Below, piece after piece: positions 31,877 through 43,323 of a stretch of DNA of 64,000 nt (the first letter of the stretch is position 1; each line of letters opens with the position of its first letter). Below the pieces are notes generated by a model, which was not told the origin of the DNA, searched no databases, and saw only the letters and a list, made by a program, of their open reading frames with translations. A program made the position numbers and the translations under genes. Source of the stretch: Athripsodes cinereus. Lineage: Eukaryota > Arthropoda > Insecta > Trichoptera > Leptoceridae. The DNA lies in assembly GCA_947579605.1 (NCBI GenBank), contig OX388309.1, positions 20,279,071 to 20,343,070 on the forward strand. The letters run 5' to 3'.

Positions 31877-34249
31877 AGTGATTTGTATTCACTATTTGAC
31901 AATATTATAATTGTATGAAATATGTCTAGTGTGATTTACACGTTTCTATTTTATGTAGTATTGTTTGTTATTATACAATCTATCTACACTTACAATGTAC
32001 AGCTGCTTACAGAGAAGTATTTAATCTTTCATTTTATTCATACATTTTTCAGAAAATAAATTCTTAGTTTATCATTTTAAGTCCACATAGTTAATTACAT
32101 TTAATATTAAGGTATGCTTATTTTAAATTGGGTGTTTTGGTATCTTTTTTTTTAATATTGTGTTGACTGTTGGTGTTTACATAATAAGTTACATTTTTAA
32201 AGGTTCTAATAAAACTTATTAATATTATTATGAGACAAATTCACAATTTCCTCACACAATTTTTTTATTTTCATATTTTTAATAGCTTCCCGGGTACTTT
32301 AATTTAATTTATTGAATCATATGTAGAGTTGGTATTTGTCGATCCATTAAATTTCAGTGGTTTCTGGTGCACACTGTTCTTTTTTTTCTTATTGGGTTAT
32401 ACAATTTGCGTGATTCACTTCATTTATCTCAGCATATTTAGAATTATAAAATTATTTTATTAGGTGTTGCTACGACAAATATTGTTAAATAATTTGTTTA
32501 CAATATTCATCAATAATACAAGTGAGGTGGACTAGGATGTACTCGTGCTGGGGGATGGATTGTGAGTCATATTGCTTTATTGTCATTGTCGTTTTATTAC
32601 AAAAATCAACAGGTCTATGTAATTTTAGCTGTGCTTATATTTTTTTTAAAGTATAAATAATTGCTAAATGACTTTTATGCATTTACTTTTATGTGGACAG
32701 AACAGTCTTAATAATAAATGTAGATCAAATATAAAGTAATTAAAAATAATGTTTTTTCTTCTATGTTAACTTTTGTGAGACATCTTTCCTCAAAAGACTT
32801 CTCTCTCAATAAAAAACGTAGTAGAAAAAACATTTGTTTTTGATTTCATTTTGAAATTCTACTACCTAAATACAGAAACAGTGAATAATGAAACATAGCT
32901 AAAAACATGTTCATAAATTATGATCAGTGTCATTGTATGTGGTGGGTGGTTTAAATCACCTATTTGAGTGTTTGAAGTAATTTTGAGATTGGCATGCCTG
33001 TGTTCATCCCGCTATGATGAATATTCAATCAGCTATTGTTTGTCTTGCATCTTTCCTTTCTTAGTATTACTTCTTTTATTTTAAAGTTTTTTAAGAAAAC
33101 TATATTTGCATTTTTGTCATACAATATTATTCTCAACTTATAGGTACTAGATCTTATGTGATGTTGGAAATATTAATTTTGTTTTTCACAATATTTTTAT
33201 TCCAATTTATATGATATTTACACAATTTTCGTAACTGCAAAAAGGATGCTTTCTGACCATTTTGAAAGAAACAAAAAAAAAACTAAGGTTGACAGTCTGG
33301 TGACAGAGAATATTGGGCATGAGAGGAATAGGATTATGTTGTTTGGATGCAATTATATGAGGAAACTGACGGCGCTCTCAACAATGACTTTGAATAATGG
33401 CTATGGATACATAATATGCAGTAGTGGTTGCAAAAGAGAGATATGGATACATTAAATAGTTGGATAAATGAGATATCTGTATTATGTTATTATGTAACAT
33501 AGAGATTTATTATATATTATGTATATTTATTATTGTAGTCAATATTTTTGTTTGTAGATTTTATATGATAGCAATAAATACATACCTACACTGTGTTATT
33601 ATTATAAAAAAATAATTAATTTTTATTTGTTGAATCATTTCTGAAACTTTGTTAGGAATCGTTAAATATATTGTATCGTAGGGACCAATTTCTTAAAACA
33701 ACAGATATAGTAAGTAATTCATGTGGCATTTATCAATACATATTATTTGGAACACATCATAGGTTTTGAGCCAGCCCTAGTCATTTCTATTATAAAACTT
33801 TATACAATATTTTTTAAATCGTTGAAATTTCTGTTACTTGTTTTTTTTTCGTAGTATTTATAGGTTCTTTTAATAATATTCATTCAACAGCTTTATGTTA
33901 TTGATACAGTTAACATGAATTTGGAAATTATTCATTTGTTTTATTGAAGAATTTCAAAACAGTAATGCCTCTATTCTTCTTCAAATCATAGATATGAAAA
34001 TTTAATTGAATATTACCAGATACTTTTTGAAAGAAATTAAGTTTTATTCAGACATTATACAAAATAGTATATTTAATTACAAGATGATTGATATCAAAGA
34101 ATGTGATCACACAGGATGATTATAAAACTCAAAGGATGTGCATAAAAATACCATTTCCTTCAAATACATGGTTAGTTGGATGACATTGCATTCTAGCAAT
34201 AAACTTCCCTCTTTACATTGAACTGTATGACTGAAAATTTTATGGTACT
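31877..34249 (+). other. Kr-h2 3' UTR and intergenic sequence
   Basis: AT-rich, with AATAAA candidates at 32055 and 32209. The 69-codon ORF at 33246 has no recognised domain. No repeats were identified with confidence. Confidence 0.4.
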
Positions 34250-37182
34250 TGGTACTGATTTCATCATCATCATCATCGCCCTCAACGCTCCTCTCGGGAG
34301 CACAGGGCAGAAACCAGCCTCCTCCATTCAGAGCGTCTCTGTGCCAATTGCGTCACGTCTTCCCACGACATTCCTTGCGCTCTGATATCGTTGTCATAGG
34401 AACGGTGTATTGTGAAAGAGGGACGCCCGGGCCTACGGAACCCCTGCGGACAGAAGAACAGTGCTCTTTTTGGCCAACTATCATTGGGCATTCTCAAAAC
34501 ATGTCCCAGCCAGGACCATCGTCTCTCTTGTATTACGGAGATTACAGGTCTCTGCTGGGTGCGACGGCGCACAGCATCATTTGTAACATGTTCATACCAT
34601 CTGACATCCAAAATCCTTCTAAGACACTTGTTTTCAAAGCTTAGTATCTTCCGCTCTTGAGCCTTGGTTAAGTGCCAAGACTCGCAGCCATATAGAAGGA
34701 TTGGGATGATGCACGCATTGAACAAGCGACATTTTGTCCTGATGCTGAGTCCAGACGCCTTCCAAACTTTGTTCATGTTGTTGAAAGCCCCGCTAGCTGC
34801 TCCTATGCGGATTGGTAATTCCGATCGGAGATCACCCTCTGGCGTTATGGTTGCTCCCAGGTACCTGAATTTACTAACCTGAGATATTTGGGAATTGCCA
34901 ACCATTAGTGGGGTGTGAGTACTCGTGCATGTACTATTACATATGTACTCCGTTTTACCAGCGTTGATACGAAGGCCAAGGCGCAAAGAATTTTCATAAA
35001 GAGCATTAGCGTTGCACTGTAATCCGTCCACAGGTATCAAAAAGGGCTAGATCATCCGCATATTCAAGATCGTGCAGCACTCCCACAGACGTCTCACTGT
35101 TTTCACGCTGTGATAAAGGCACACCGCCAGGGCCCAGAATAGATTTTCTGAGCAGGTAGTCCATAATTATGGCAAAGATAAAAGGTGCCAATACACAGCC
35201 CTGCCGGACTCCAGTGGTGATCCTGAAGGTGTCAGTTGGACCACTTGATGTTCTGACAGAACATTCAGAGTCCATATGCAGGGCTTTGATCATGGTTACC
35301 ACCTTGGGCGGGATGCCATACGCGGCCAGTATTTTCCATATGGTTGGTCTGTGGGGGCTGTCAAAAGCTTTTTCGTAGTCAATGAAGCAACATGCAAGCG
35401 GTGAGTTGAACTCTTGCGACTGTTGGAGTACACATCTGGCACAAAAAATTGCGTCCGAACAGGACTTGCCAGGTACAAACCCGCATTGTTGCTTTCTCAG
35501 AGATGCCAACACTGGTTTTTGAATGCGACTCAATATGATTTGTGAGAGAACTTTACCGGGCACACTAAGTAGTGTGATGCCACGGTAGTTTCCGCATTCC
35601 AGTGGGTTTCCCTTCTTGAAAAGTGTCACGATGGATCCATTTCTCCAATCTTTCGGGCAGAGCTCCTCATTCCACACCTTGTTAAAGAGATGGTACAGTG
35701 GGTGGATAAGCGCATTCATGCCATACTTAAGGAGCTCTGCGTGGATTCCATCCTCACCTGGGGCCTTGTTGTTTTTTAGCCTTTTTACAGCTGCCTCAAT
35801 CTCCTCATGTGTTGGGGGGGTTTCGGCTATCCCAGATACCTGTGGGATATCTAGGTCGCTATCCTCATTGCCAACATCAAAAGGTGAGGAGGGGTCCGGT
35901 CGGTTTAGAATGAACTCAAAGTGTTCTCTCCATCTTCCTCTTACTAAGTCAGGGGCAGATATCAGGTTTCCACTGCTATCATTAATTGAGTCAGCAGTCT
36001 TATTCTGACCTCTTCCTCCCAACATGCGGGTAATTTCAAAGAGAGTCTTCGAGTCATTCCTGGCCGCGGCAGTTTGTGCAAGCTGTATTTTGGCTTCGAC
36101 ATCACGTCGTCTGTCTTTGCGCACAGAGTGCTTTACCAGGCGGTCTAGCTCTCTGTACGAATTTCTTAGGGCCTCCAGTTTCGTAGGGGACTTTTCAGCA
36201 TCTCTGAGTATCTTGACTTTTTGGCGATCTTGAATATATCCCCAGGACTCCATAGACATCCATGGTGGTTTGTTCCTCTCTTTGAACCCAATGGACGCAA
36301 CCGCTGCAGCCTTCACTACTCTCTGGAACTCCTCCCAGGCCGACTCTACTGAGTCAGTATCGGAAAGATACCGAGAGAGTTCAAATCCTTGGTGCAGCTC
36401 AGCCTCATACTTCATGCGAGACCGAATATTCCCCAACCCACAGACGTCAAACACTCGCGGTGCAGCTGGTCTTGCAAATTTATTGAACCTTAGCTTCATG
36501 GCTCCGACAAGGAGCTCATGATCCGTTTTCAGGTCCGCTCCACGAAATGTCCTGACATCCTGTAGATCAGAGCGGTCTCGGGCCTTAACCAAAAGATGGT
36601 CAATTTGGTTTCTGGTACGTCCATCAGGTGAGGTCCACGTGTATTTGTGGATATCCTTGTGAGGAAACAGTGTTCCTCCAATAAGGAGTTCTTGGAGTGT
36701 TGCGTATTCTATAAGACGGGAGCCGTTGTCATTTAGCACCCCCATGCCAATGGCAATCAAGAAGCGAGCCGGCGGCCCGTTTGCTCATTAGCAAGGCAAC
36801 ACCATGCTTGTGTTTTGTCTTGTGGCCAGAGTGAATCATGGAATAGTTCCCCGCCTCACTCCTACCACAATCCAAAAGACGTGCCTCAGACACACCTAGC
36901 AGGTCTAACCCATAGTCACTCGCTATCTTGGCGGCAACCAACTCCTTGTCATGCCTCAGCGTCCTCGCATTGTATGTTCCGATTTTTAATTTCCTTATTC
37001 GGTCCAAGTTCTTATGGTCAGGGGGGCTACATGTAAATGGACCCCTCCCCTGTAGAGGTCCAAGTGTCCGAGGCTTTACCTTGTTTCTGTTTGCAGTCGG
37101 TCACTTTAAGTATGTTGGGAGACAAGCCCAACGATACCGAGGCCCGGGGAAAGGACGGCTCCATCCTACCTGGTACTGATTT
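34250..37182 (-). mobile_element. RTE-clade LINE with 12-bp target duplication
   Basis: TGGTACTGATTT is found exactly at both edges (34250-34261 and 37171-37182). On the minus strand the element runs from a 5' UTR near 37170 to a GATGAT-type tail at 34262-34276. It contains endonuclease and reverse transcriptase coding sequence and has no poly(A). It differs from the RTE family at 62276-64000 in sequence and tail. Confidence 0.85.
34282..37007 (-). pseudogene. RTE ORF2: endonuclease (gapped) and reverse transcriptase
   Basis: Frames run in order 36729-37007, 35006-36760 and 34282-35040. The first has KLKIGTYNARTLRHDKE and GVSEARL of the endonuclease N-terminus. The middle of the endonuclease is missing: coding jumps to MGVLNDNGSRLIEYATL and QIDHLLVKARDRSDL, which normally lie much further on. 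The polymerase has KAPGEDGIHAELLK, GNYRGITLLSVPGKV, CCFIDYEKAFD, GVRQGCVLAPFIF and LEYADDLALF, then a frameshift just after YADD near 35030. The thumb region ends RRLVSALCSREER. The internal deletion and frameshift make it inactive. Confidence 0.88.
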
Positions 37183-38147
37183 ATAATATTGTAACTAATG
37201 TACAGTGAAGAATAAAATAAATATACTGGCGTTACTGCCTTATGCATAACAATTAAGGGCAGGCGGTGTATCCTCTTCTGCGTATTACTACCAAAATCTG
37301 CTATACTATCACGGAACATCCCACAAGTGGAGTGCTTTATAATAAATAAAGACCTACATCACACTTGAAACATTGAAGGCAACAAGTGAAACAGAAAAAT
37401 GTGTCAATTATAATTGTAGACGAGGCCTTTGTGCGGTTGTATAGAAATAGGCTCAAGAGGAGAAGAAAAAGAAATACATAAAAATTACATAATAGCAATC
37501 CTTGGAAACTATTGATATAGAAATTCTAAAGATCTACTATCTTCTAAATTTAAAATCTAAACTTACTAAGTAATTATTATACATATGGCTATTATTATTA
37601 TATATATGGCTATCATTTAAACAATCGGTATAATATTGAAGTTATTTGTTCAGCAGAAAAATGTATTTTGCTGACAAGTATATCATGTTGATATGCTACT
37701 TATGCACAGCGAGAATATTATATTTCTATTCCAAATAATATGATATTGAAAAACTCAAAATTTAATAGACCGGCAAAATGATTATTTGTCCAGAAAAATA
37801 AATAAATGACTGGCAAACCGTGAGCTAATTTTAATTAAACTTGTATAGCTAAATGTTTAATCTTGTTTAAATAATAAATTTTGTTTGTCAAGAATGAAAT
37901 GAATGCAACTTGTTTGCTGTACTTTCTGTTGGAATTGGAAAAAAACTGGAAAACCCTGACAAATGATTTTATATTTAGCATCTGCATGAACTATACCAGC
38001 GTTTTTCGACATTTCAATTAGATTTTTTGTTGATTAGCAAAGCAGAAACTGGGATTATTTTCGTAGTCATTAGATTTGGTAAAAAATCACAAAAACTTCA
38101 CGTGGATCCGAAGGTAGATGGGTGTGTGAAAAATATTGTTTATCAAT
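37183..38147. other. Intergenic AT-rich sequence
   Basis: Contains the short RTE-tail repeat fragment at 37301-37334 (ACTATCACGGAACATCCCAC, AAGTGGAGTG). Scattered ACCGGCAAAATGATTATTTG-like pieces near 37770 resemble the subrepeats of the 27518 and 38148 repeats in inverse orientation. No gene seen. Confidence 0.4.
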
Positions 38148-38358
38148 TAATATTTTCTACCGGTCAAATAACAATTCTGCCAGTTAATTAATAATTTTGT
38201 TATGCAAGTATTTATTTAACCAAGTTTGTAAAATGAGTGTTGCGCTTATTTTTTATTTATTGCCGATGAAAACATTGTTTGCTGTGCAAATGACTCAAAT
38301 GCTGATTTTGCTTGCCAAACTAATGGATTAATAGCCGAACAAATAATTAGTTCCCCTA
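38148..38358 (+). repeat. Dispersed repeat, copy 2
   Basis: Matches 27518-27801: TTTTCTACCGGTCAAATAAC at the start, CCGATGAAAACATTGTTTGC in the middle, AATAATTAGTTCCCCT at the end. It lacks part of the subrepeat region. Confidence 0.65.
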
Positions 38359-38439
38359 AAATATCAATGTTGAGTCTGAGCCTACTATTATAAGTCGATT
38401 GGAAATAATCCAGAAAATAAATACTTTTCGTCACTTACT

Positions 38440-38830
38440 TTGTCAGTTTACAGAATGTTGTTAATAATATCTGCATCAAACTCAATACAAAGAAAGAATT
38501 AGACGAGGGTATTATTAATTTACTTTCAAGAATGGAACCATTGTGTGGTATACTGATGGATCTAAAACAGAAGAGGGGATAGAAGCAAGAGTCTATGGGT
38601 CGCGCACCAAATACTCTGAAACAATGGGTAAATCTCCAAGTGTTTTCGCTATACGCTTTAGAAAGATGTATCTGGTTCAGCCTCAACAGAGGATACAGTA
38701 AACAATGCATACCTACACTATCTGATAGTCAAGCAGCTGTTGAAACATTGGGTTCAAATATCATCAACTCCCAAGGTGGGCATGAAGGGGTGCGGTAATG
38801 AAACTCTTTTAATATAATATTATTATACTC
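38440..38830 (+). pseudogene. RNase H domain fragment of a LINE
   Basis: Plus-strand frames give GTIVWYTDGSKTEEG, KYSETMGKSPSVF, SDSQAAVETLGSN and then GHEGVR near 38778. These match YTDGS, SDSQAA and GHEG of RNase H domains in I/R1-type LINEs. Stops and a one-base loss after GHEGVR break it. The fragment is further cut at 38854 by two MITEs; its continuation at 39634 (CGTTGCAACAAGC) reads onward in the original target. Confidence 0.65.
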
Positions 38831-38854
38831 TATGTGAAACTCTATGGACTAGAT

Positions 38855-39307
38855 CAGGGGTCTCCAAACTTTCCAGCCTTAGGGCCATACTGATTACTCC
38901 AGTAAGTTCCGAGGGCCAAAACCATATTATCATTGTTGCCATGAGGGCCAAAACCATATTATCATTTAAAATGTTAGTTGGATTCATTTCAATAATTTGT
39001 TAGTTATTATATATTGAAGTTAAATTTTCTGCATATTATACATGTCTTTACTCATTACAATTCTGTGTTTCTTTATCCAATTTATCACAATAACAATAAG
39101 CCAACAACAATGTTATGAGTAGTTAGACCATGACCATATCAATGTAGATGTCATATTGATAATTATTCAACATAAAATTAGAATACTTCAGTAAACTAAA
39201 TTTAATTTGCTATAAAAAAATATGTTCTCTAAAAGGAGTTTTCAAGTATGCTAGCTCTCCGCGGGCCGGACAAAATCTGTCCGCGGGCCGTAGTTTGGAG
39301 ACCCCTG
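38855..39307. mobile_element. hAT MITE A (CAGGGGTCTCCAAACT family)
   Basis: 453 bp with ends CAGGGGTCTCCAAACT and AGTTTGGAGACCCCTG, a 16-bp perfect inverted repeat. It is flanked by GACTAGAT at 38847-38854 and 39308-39315. A diverged copy is at 58582-58911. Confidence 0.88.
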
Positions 39308-39315
39308 GACTAGAT

Positions 39316-39625
39316 CATGGGTGGTCAACCTTTTCAGCAGCCGGGCCAAATTTCAGAATGAGATTTCTGATCGGGCCGCACAGCAATATACTCGATTTTA
39401 CTTCACCTTAAAATTTCTACCCCCCCCCCGTCGCTAAATTTTTAAAATGGTATAGGAATTTGAAATGTTTCAAAACTCCTCGGTTTTCTTTAAGAATATT
39501 TTCTCAAAATACCTCTTTCAAAAAAGTAACGGATACTTGTACCAACTATTATTACAAAAAAAGTTTGCATAATGCTTCGCGGGCCGCACGTAGACACCCA
39601 ACGGGCCGCGGGTTGGCCACCCTTG
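39316..39625. mobile_element. hAT MITE B (CATGGGTGGTCAACC family)
   Basis: 310 bp with ends CATGGGTGGTCAACC and GGTTGGCCACCCTTG. It is flanked by GACTAGAT at 39308-39315 and 39626-39633. The interior carries, inverted, the ACTCCTCGG/GAGAAAATATT/C-run block also found at 20699-20850. Confidence 0.85.
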
Positions 39626-39633
39626 GACTAGAT

Positions 39634-40380
39634 CGTTGCAACAAGCTTCAAAACAAAGTTGAAAATACAGTTTATTAAAATCCACTAGGTACCCTCAAAA
39701 AATAGTAGTCATGTCATTTGTCAAAAACAAGTAATAACGCATCTTTGCGTAATATTTTCATTCTAGCTATCTATACCATAATGCATTCTCCTACATTTAT
39801 AATTTGAAGACTTCGTTTACTAAAGTTAGTACATTTTTCGGTTCTTCTGTAACCGTATCCCCCCAAGAAGTTTCATGACCTACTTAAAGCCTAAGGGTAT
39901 TTTTGCACAATTCGTTTCTTTTCTATCTCCCTTTAATATCTTCTTGGAAGAATGCATATCCAAGACTAAACAACATTCTCAAAATGTAATAGTTTTTGTT
40001 ATTCTGTACTTAATTTCACAGATGTAACATGCTGAATGTGAAAAAAAAAACTTAAAATTACCATCAACATTTAGATTTATTTTTGAAGTTAATTTAATTT
40101 TATCGTATTTTTAGCCAAATTTCAATAAATACAGAGTTGACTTTGGTTTAGGTGATACCTATACTATAGAATGTCTTATACATATTCAGTAACAATAAGC
40201 ACTAAGCAGTGTGGGTTGCAGATTTTTATGAGCTTTATTCCTTACAGTTTTCGAGGTTATTTCGGGTGTCATGTTGTGTATTCCATGTGTATTCTCGTTC
40301 CTTGACATTTCATGACGCCATCATGGTGTGCAGTGTGACCAGATTTTATTTTACAAAACTACCGCTTGTGGATTAAAAAC
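39634..40380. other. Intergenic sequence, nothing recognised
   Basis: AT-rich. The first bases continue the target into which MITEs A and B inserted. Confidence 0.4.
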
Positions 40381-40640
40381 TACTAAATTCTATGGCATAG
40401 GAATTTTAAATATTAAAAAAAAACTCTCACAGTACCTTTATCAACTACGAATAATGAATATTTAATTGGTTTGCTCATTGTTATTCTTTAATGTTTACGC
40501 CTATTGTTTCAACTGTTTATTGAATGAATAAAATAAAAATAAAATATTTTCTCACAGTACCTTTATCTACTACGTAACGGGTATTTGTACCGACTTTTGT
40601 ATTAAGTATCGGGTATTTTTCCCAAATACTAAATTGTGAA
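40380..40640. repeat. Two partial copies of the shared hAT-MITE interior block
   Basis: CTCTCACAGTACCTTTATC (40423 region) and TTTTCTCACAGTACCTTTAT (40549 region), with CGGGTATTTGTACCGAC, match the reverse complement of the block at 18597-18690 and 20699-20790. No clear terminal repeats surround them. Confidence 0.5.
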
Positions 40641-40713
40641 TAGACTTCATTTTCGATAAACAGCTTTGACCCTGACACTCCGGAATCCGGATGATCACCT
40701 ATATTCTATCTTA

Positions 40714-41465
40714 CACTTCTGGCTCCCAAAGTTGACTGGGCTCCGACCCATCTAACAAAAATTTCCAATCTTGGGACCCACCTTTAAGCTGTCTAGAAAA
40801 GAGGTCATAAATACTGGGAATGCTCGCAGATTCTCTAGAAGCGAGTCATGGAACTACTTACAGGGCCCACTCAATATTCGCTCGCGACCCACCGGTAAAA
40901 TGTGGTGTTCTCACTTTGGCGAATATCGCTAGGGCACCAAAATATCGTCAGCCATTTGAACCGTGTGAACAAAATGACAGCTAGTCTGAAACGATAAAAA
41001 CCAGTAGAAACGATATCGTCTCGAGTTGACCACCTTCCAACTTTCTCGGGCGATCAAACGATTTACACATGCGCAGATATGCGCGGCGTTTGTGTCTATG
41101 GTAAAAGCTTTATAACCTATAAATTTTATGTTTCCCGCTTCGTGACAGCTGTTATCTTTTTTGTTGGTTTGTGGCGTTTGTTTCCTTAATTAAAAAGGCG
41201 CCTTATAACCTCTACTATAACATTTTCGACTAAAAATAAACACTTCGCGATCTCCATCTCGACGCCATTTGAAAACAGTGTCAAAATCAAAGCGCATCTG
41301 ACAGATCGTTTCTATATCGGTGGACTTGTGTGAACAGGTGTGACGATCAATGGGCGTACGGCGAATTTTGTTTTTTCGCCTGGCGTTATATTTTGAAATT
41401 CGGCTGGCGATATTCGCCAAATGTGAACACCCCATAAGTCGCGACCTATAGTTTGGGAAACACTG
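40714..41465. mobile_element. hAT-like MITE containing a second MITE
   Basis: Outer ends are CTGGCTCCCAAAGTTGAC on the left and GTTTGGGAAACACTG on the right, with GACCCA and GCGACC blocks inside, as in hAT MITEs. The outer element is interrupted at 40904-41431. Confidence 0.45.
40904..41431. mobile_element. MITE with GGTGTTC termini, nested
   Basis: 528 bp. The left end GGTGTTCTCACTTTGGCGAA continues TATCGC. The right end is GCGATATTCGCC followed by AAATGTGAACACC. This is an inverted repeat of about 25 bp with two mismatches. Superfamily is not clear. Confidence 0.65.
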
Positions 41466-41779
41466 CTGTAGATATTATCTTAAAACATGGACCTAAATAG
41501 AGTTACATACATCCATGTCTTAAAAGCAAATTTTTGTTATTTAGTCGACAGTTGACAAAATTGCTCAGCTTGCCTTGAAAATCAATTTCCTTTCCTATGA
41601 ATAGTCGTGGGCGGCGGTGTGTGTGGTTTCGAATCCTGAATCCAGAACCTATGTGATTTAAGATTTGGGTCATGAAATTGATTAAAACAATTATGTGTTC
41701 GTTATGTATTTAATTTAGATATGTATAAGTATATTGAAAATAAATAAAAAGATTATTTGACACGTGGTTTCATAAAAGT

Positions 41780-41944
41780 GGGGAAAATATTTTTTTAGGC
41801 TGTCGTTAAGTAACTGTGCCGTGGCGCTGTCAGCAGTGTCTGCTATCCGCCATAATTTTTTAGAAAACGTTGGGTTGGTTCGGGTAGTTTCAGATACTTC
41901 TAATCTTGTTATTTTATCGGGATTTCTTGTGTTGTACCTTGTAT
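41780..41944 (+). promoter_or_regulatory. Candidate ZC3H11A 5' UTR exon / promoter
   Basis: A locally CpG-containing stretch ends at a GTAAGT donor at 41945. A strong acceptor TTCCTTTCAG ends at 43230, and the start codon follows 33 bases later. Proposed from splice signals only. Confidence 0.35.
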
Positions 41945-42454
41945 GTAAGTGATATTTTATTATCCAATCAGTTATATTTACGTTTTTATTGTAGTAAATT
42001 GCGAGTTATATACGATTGACTGTCAAAGTTATTCCGACACATGTTCAATTTTTATAATTAGAGTAGGTAGTATCGCGCACTTTTCCGTGTTTGTTTATAA
42101 ATAAGAATTGTGTTAGATTCATTGGATAACATTATTATTATTTTCAATAATGCATAATCTTAGTGGTCACATGTTTCAGAATTAATGATACTTTAGATCC
42201 TATTAAAGCAAGTAGATTAACATGACATGTAACCCAGTAAGAACTTGAACTATGTAAGCTAAGCACATCTCTGGCCCACATACTGGTTGAATGTTATTAA
42301 AGGAATTAATAAATAAGACAAGTTTGCTTCTTGATAATCAAAGTATTCTTTACCTTAAAGATAATATAGGCTGTATATTGTAAGCAAGTGTTTAAATGCA
42401 GAGGAACATTTGCTTTTATTTTATGTGCATTTAAAATGTATCATACAGGTATTC

Positions 42455-42750
42455 AGGCTTGTTCCCTTTCAGGTGATGAAAGCATAATCACTTCCATCAA
42501 AATTATGTTGGGTGGTAATCCACCCAATATAATTTTAATGAAAGGTCTTTCACTGAAACAACCAAAAACAAGTTTTTTCCTATTATTTGTTTTGTTCTTT
42601 ATGAATTAATATTGAATGTCAGAATCATATACAAAATTAATGCACTTACGAGAATTTAATTAATTTGTTTTAATTTTTAATAACTTGAAACTTCTTTATG
42701 AAAATATGTCAAATTAACATTACGGTGAATAGGACAGACAAAAAGACATT
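42455..42750 (+). repeat. Partial copy 3 of the 10414/12144 repeat
   Basis: ATGAAAGGTCTTTCACTGAA, then ACAAGTTTTTTCC and GAATGTCAGAATCATATACA match copy 2 in the same orientation. It lies in the proposed 5' UTR intron of ZC3H11A. Confidence 0.55.
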
Positions 42751-42752
42751 CG

Positions 42753-43161
42753 CCTGTATTCACCAAGAAAAACTGAGCGTACGATCAGCTGAGCTAACGA
42801 TCCGCCTAATACCTTCCTCAGCCTCCATCAACGTCGATAGCTAAACTGATCGTATGTATCCATGGATACAATGCAAATGTTTTGAAATGAAACTGTCATT
42901 GATTTACGGAAACAATCTATAAAGTAATCAAAAAGCAAACATTTCGAAACAAGTACGGCGGAAGTCATAGAACAATTTTGACAGATCGACGCTTAGTGTA
43001 AATTAAGCCACCTCCATTGGCCGATCAAAATTTGAGGAAAATTGTTCGCTCAAATCACGCCAAGGGAGCATTTGGTGAATACCAATTTTGGTGTTGATCG
43101 TACCTTGAGTTGATTGTACCTTGAGCTGATTGTACGCTCAGTTTTTCTTGGTGAATACAGG
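42753..43161. mobile_element. MITE with 37-bp terminal inverted repeats
   Basis: Left end CCTGTATTCACCAAGAAAAA then CTGAGCGTACGATCAGCTGA. The right end is its reverse complement with one mismatch, finishing GGTGAATACAGG at 43161. 409 bp, no ORF. Target duplication not clear. Confidence 0.75.
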
Positions 43162-43263
43162 TGATATTCTCATTTATTCATCCTATCACAAACTTATTAG
43201 GTGTTGATTATATATTCTACTTCCTTTCAGATATTTTGAAACTAACTACAGTAATTAGTTAAC

Positions 43264-43323
43264 ATGGAGAATGCAAGGAAATTAGCTGATTGCTACTTTT
43301 ACTATTATTCTACATGCACCAAG
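43264..43323 (+). CDS. ZC3H11A: ZC3H11A exon 1 (coding)
   Basis: MENARKLADCYFYYYSTCTK; first half of finger 1. Donor GTATTG at 43324, phase 0. Confidence 0.9.

Noticed and set aside
31602..31910. 102-codon ORF
   Set aside because: Shadow of Kr-h2 exon 6 in another frame.
34249..36521. Several plus-strand ORFs of 70-130 codons
   Set aside because: Antisense of the minus-strand RTE reverse transcriptase.
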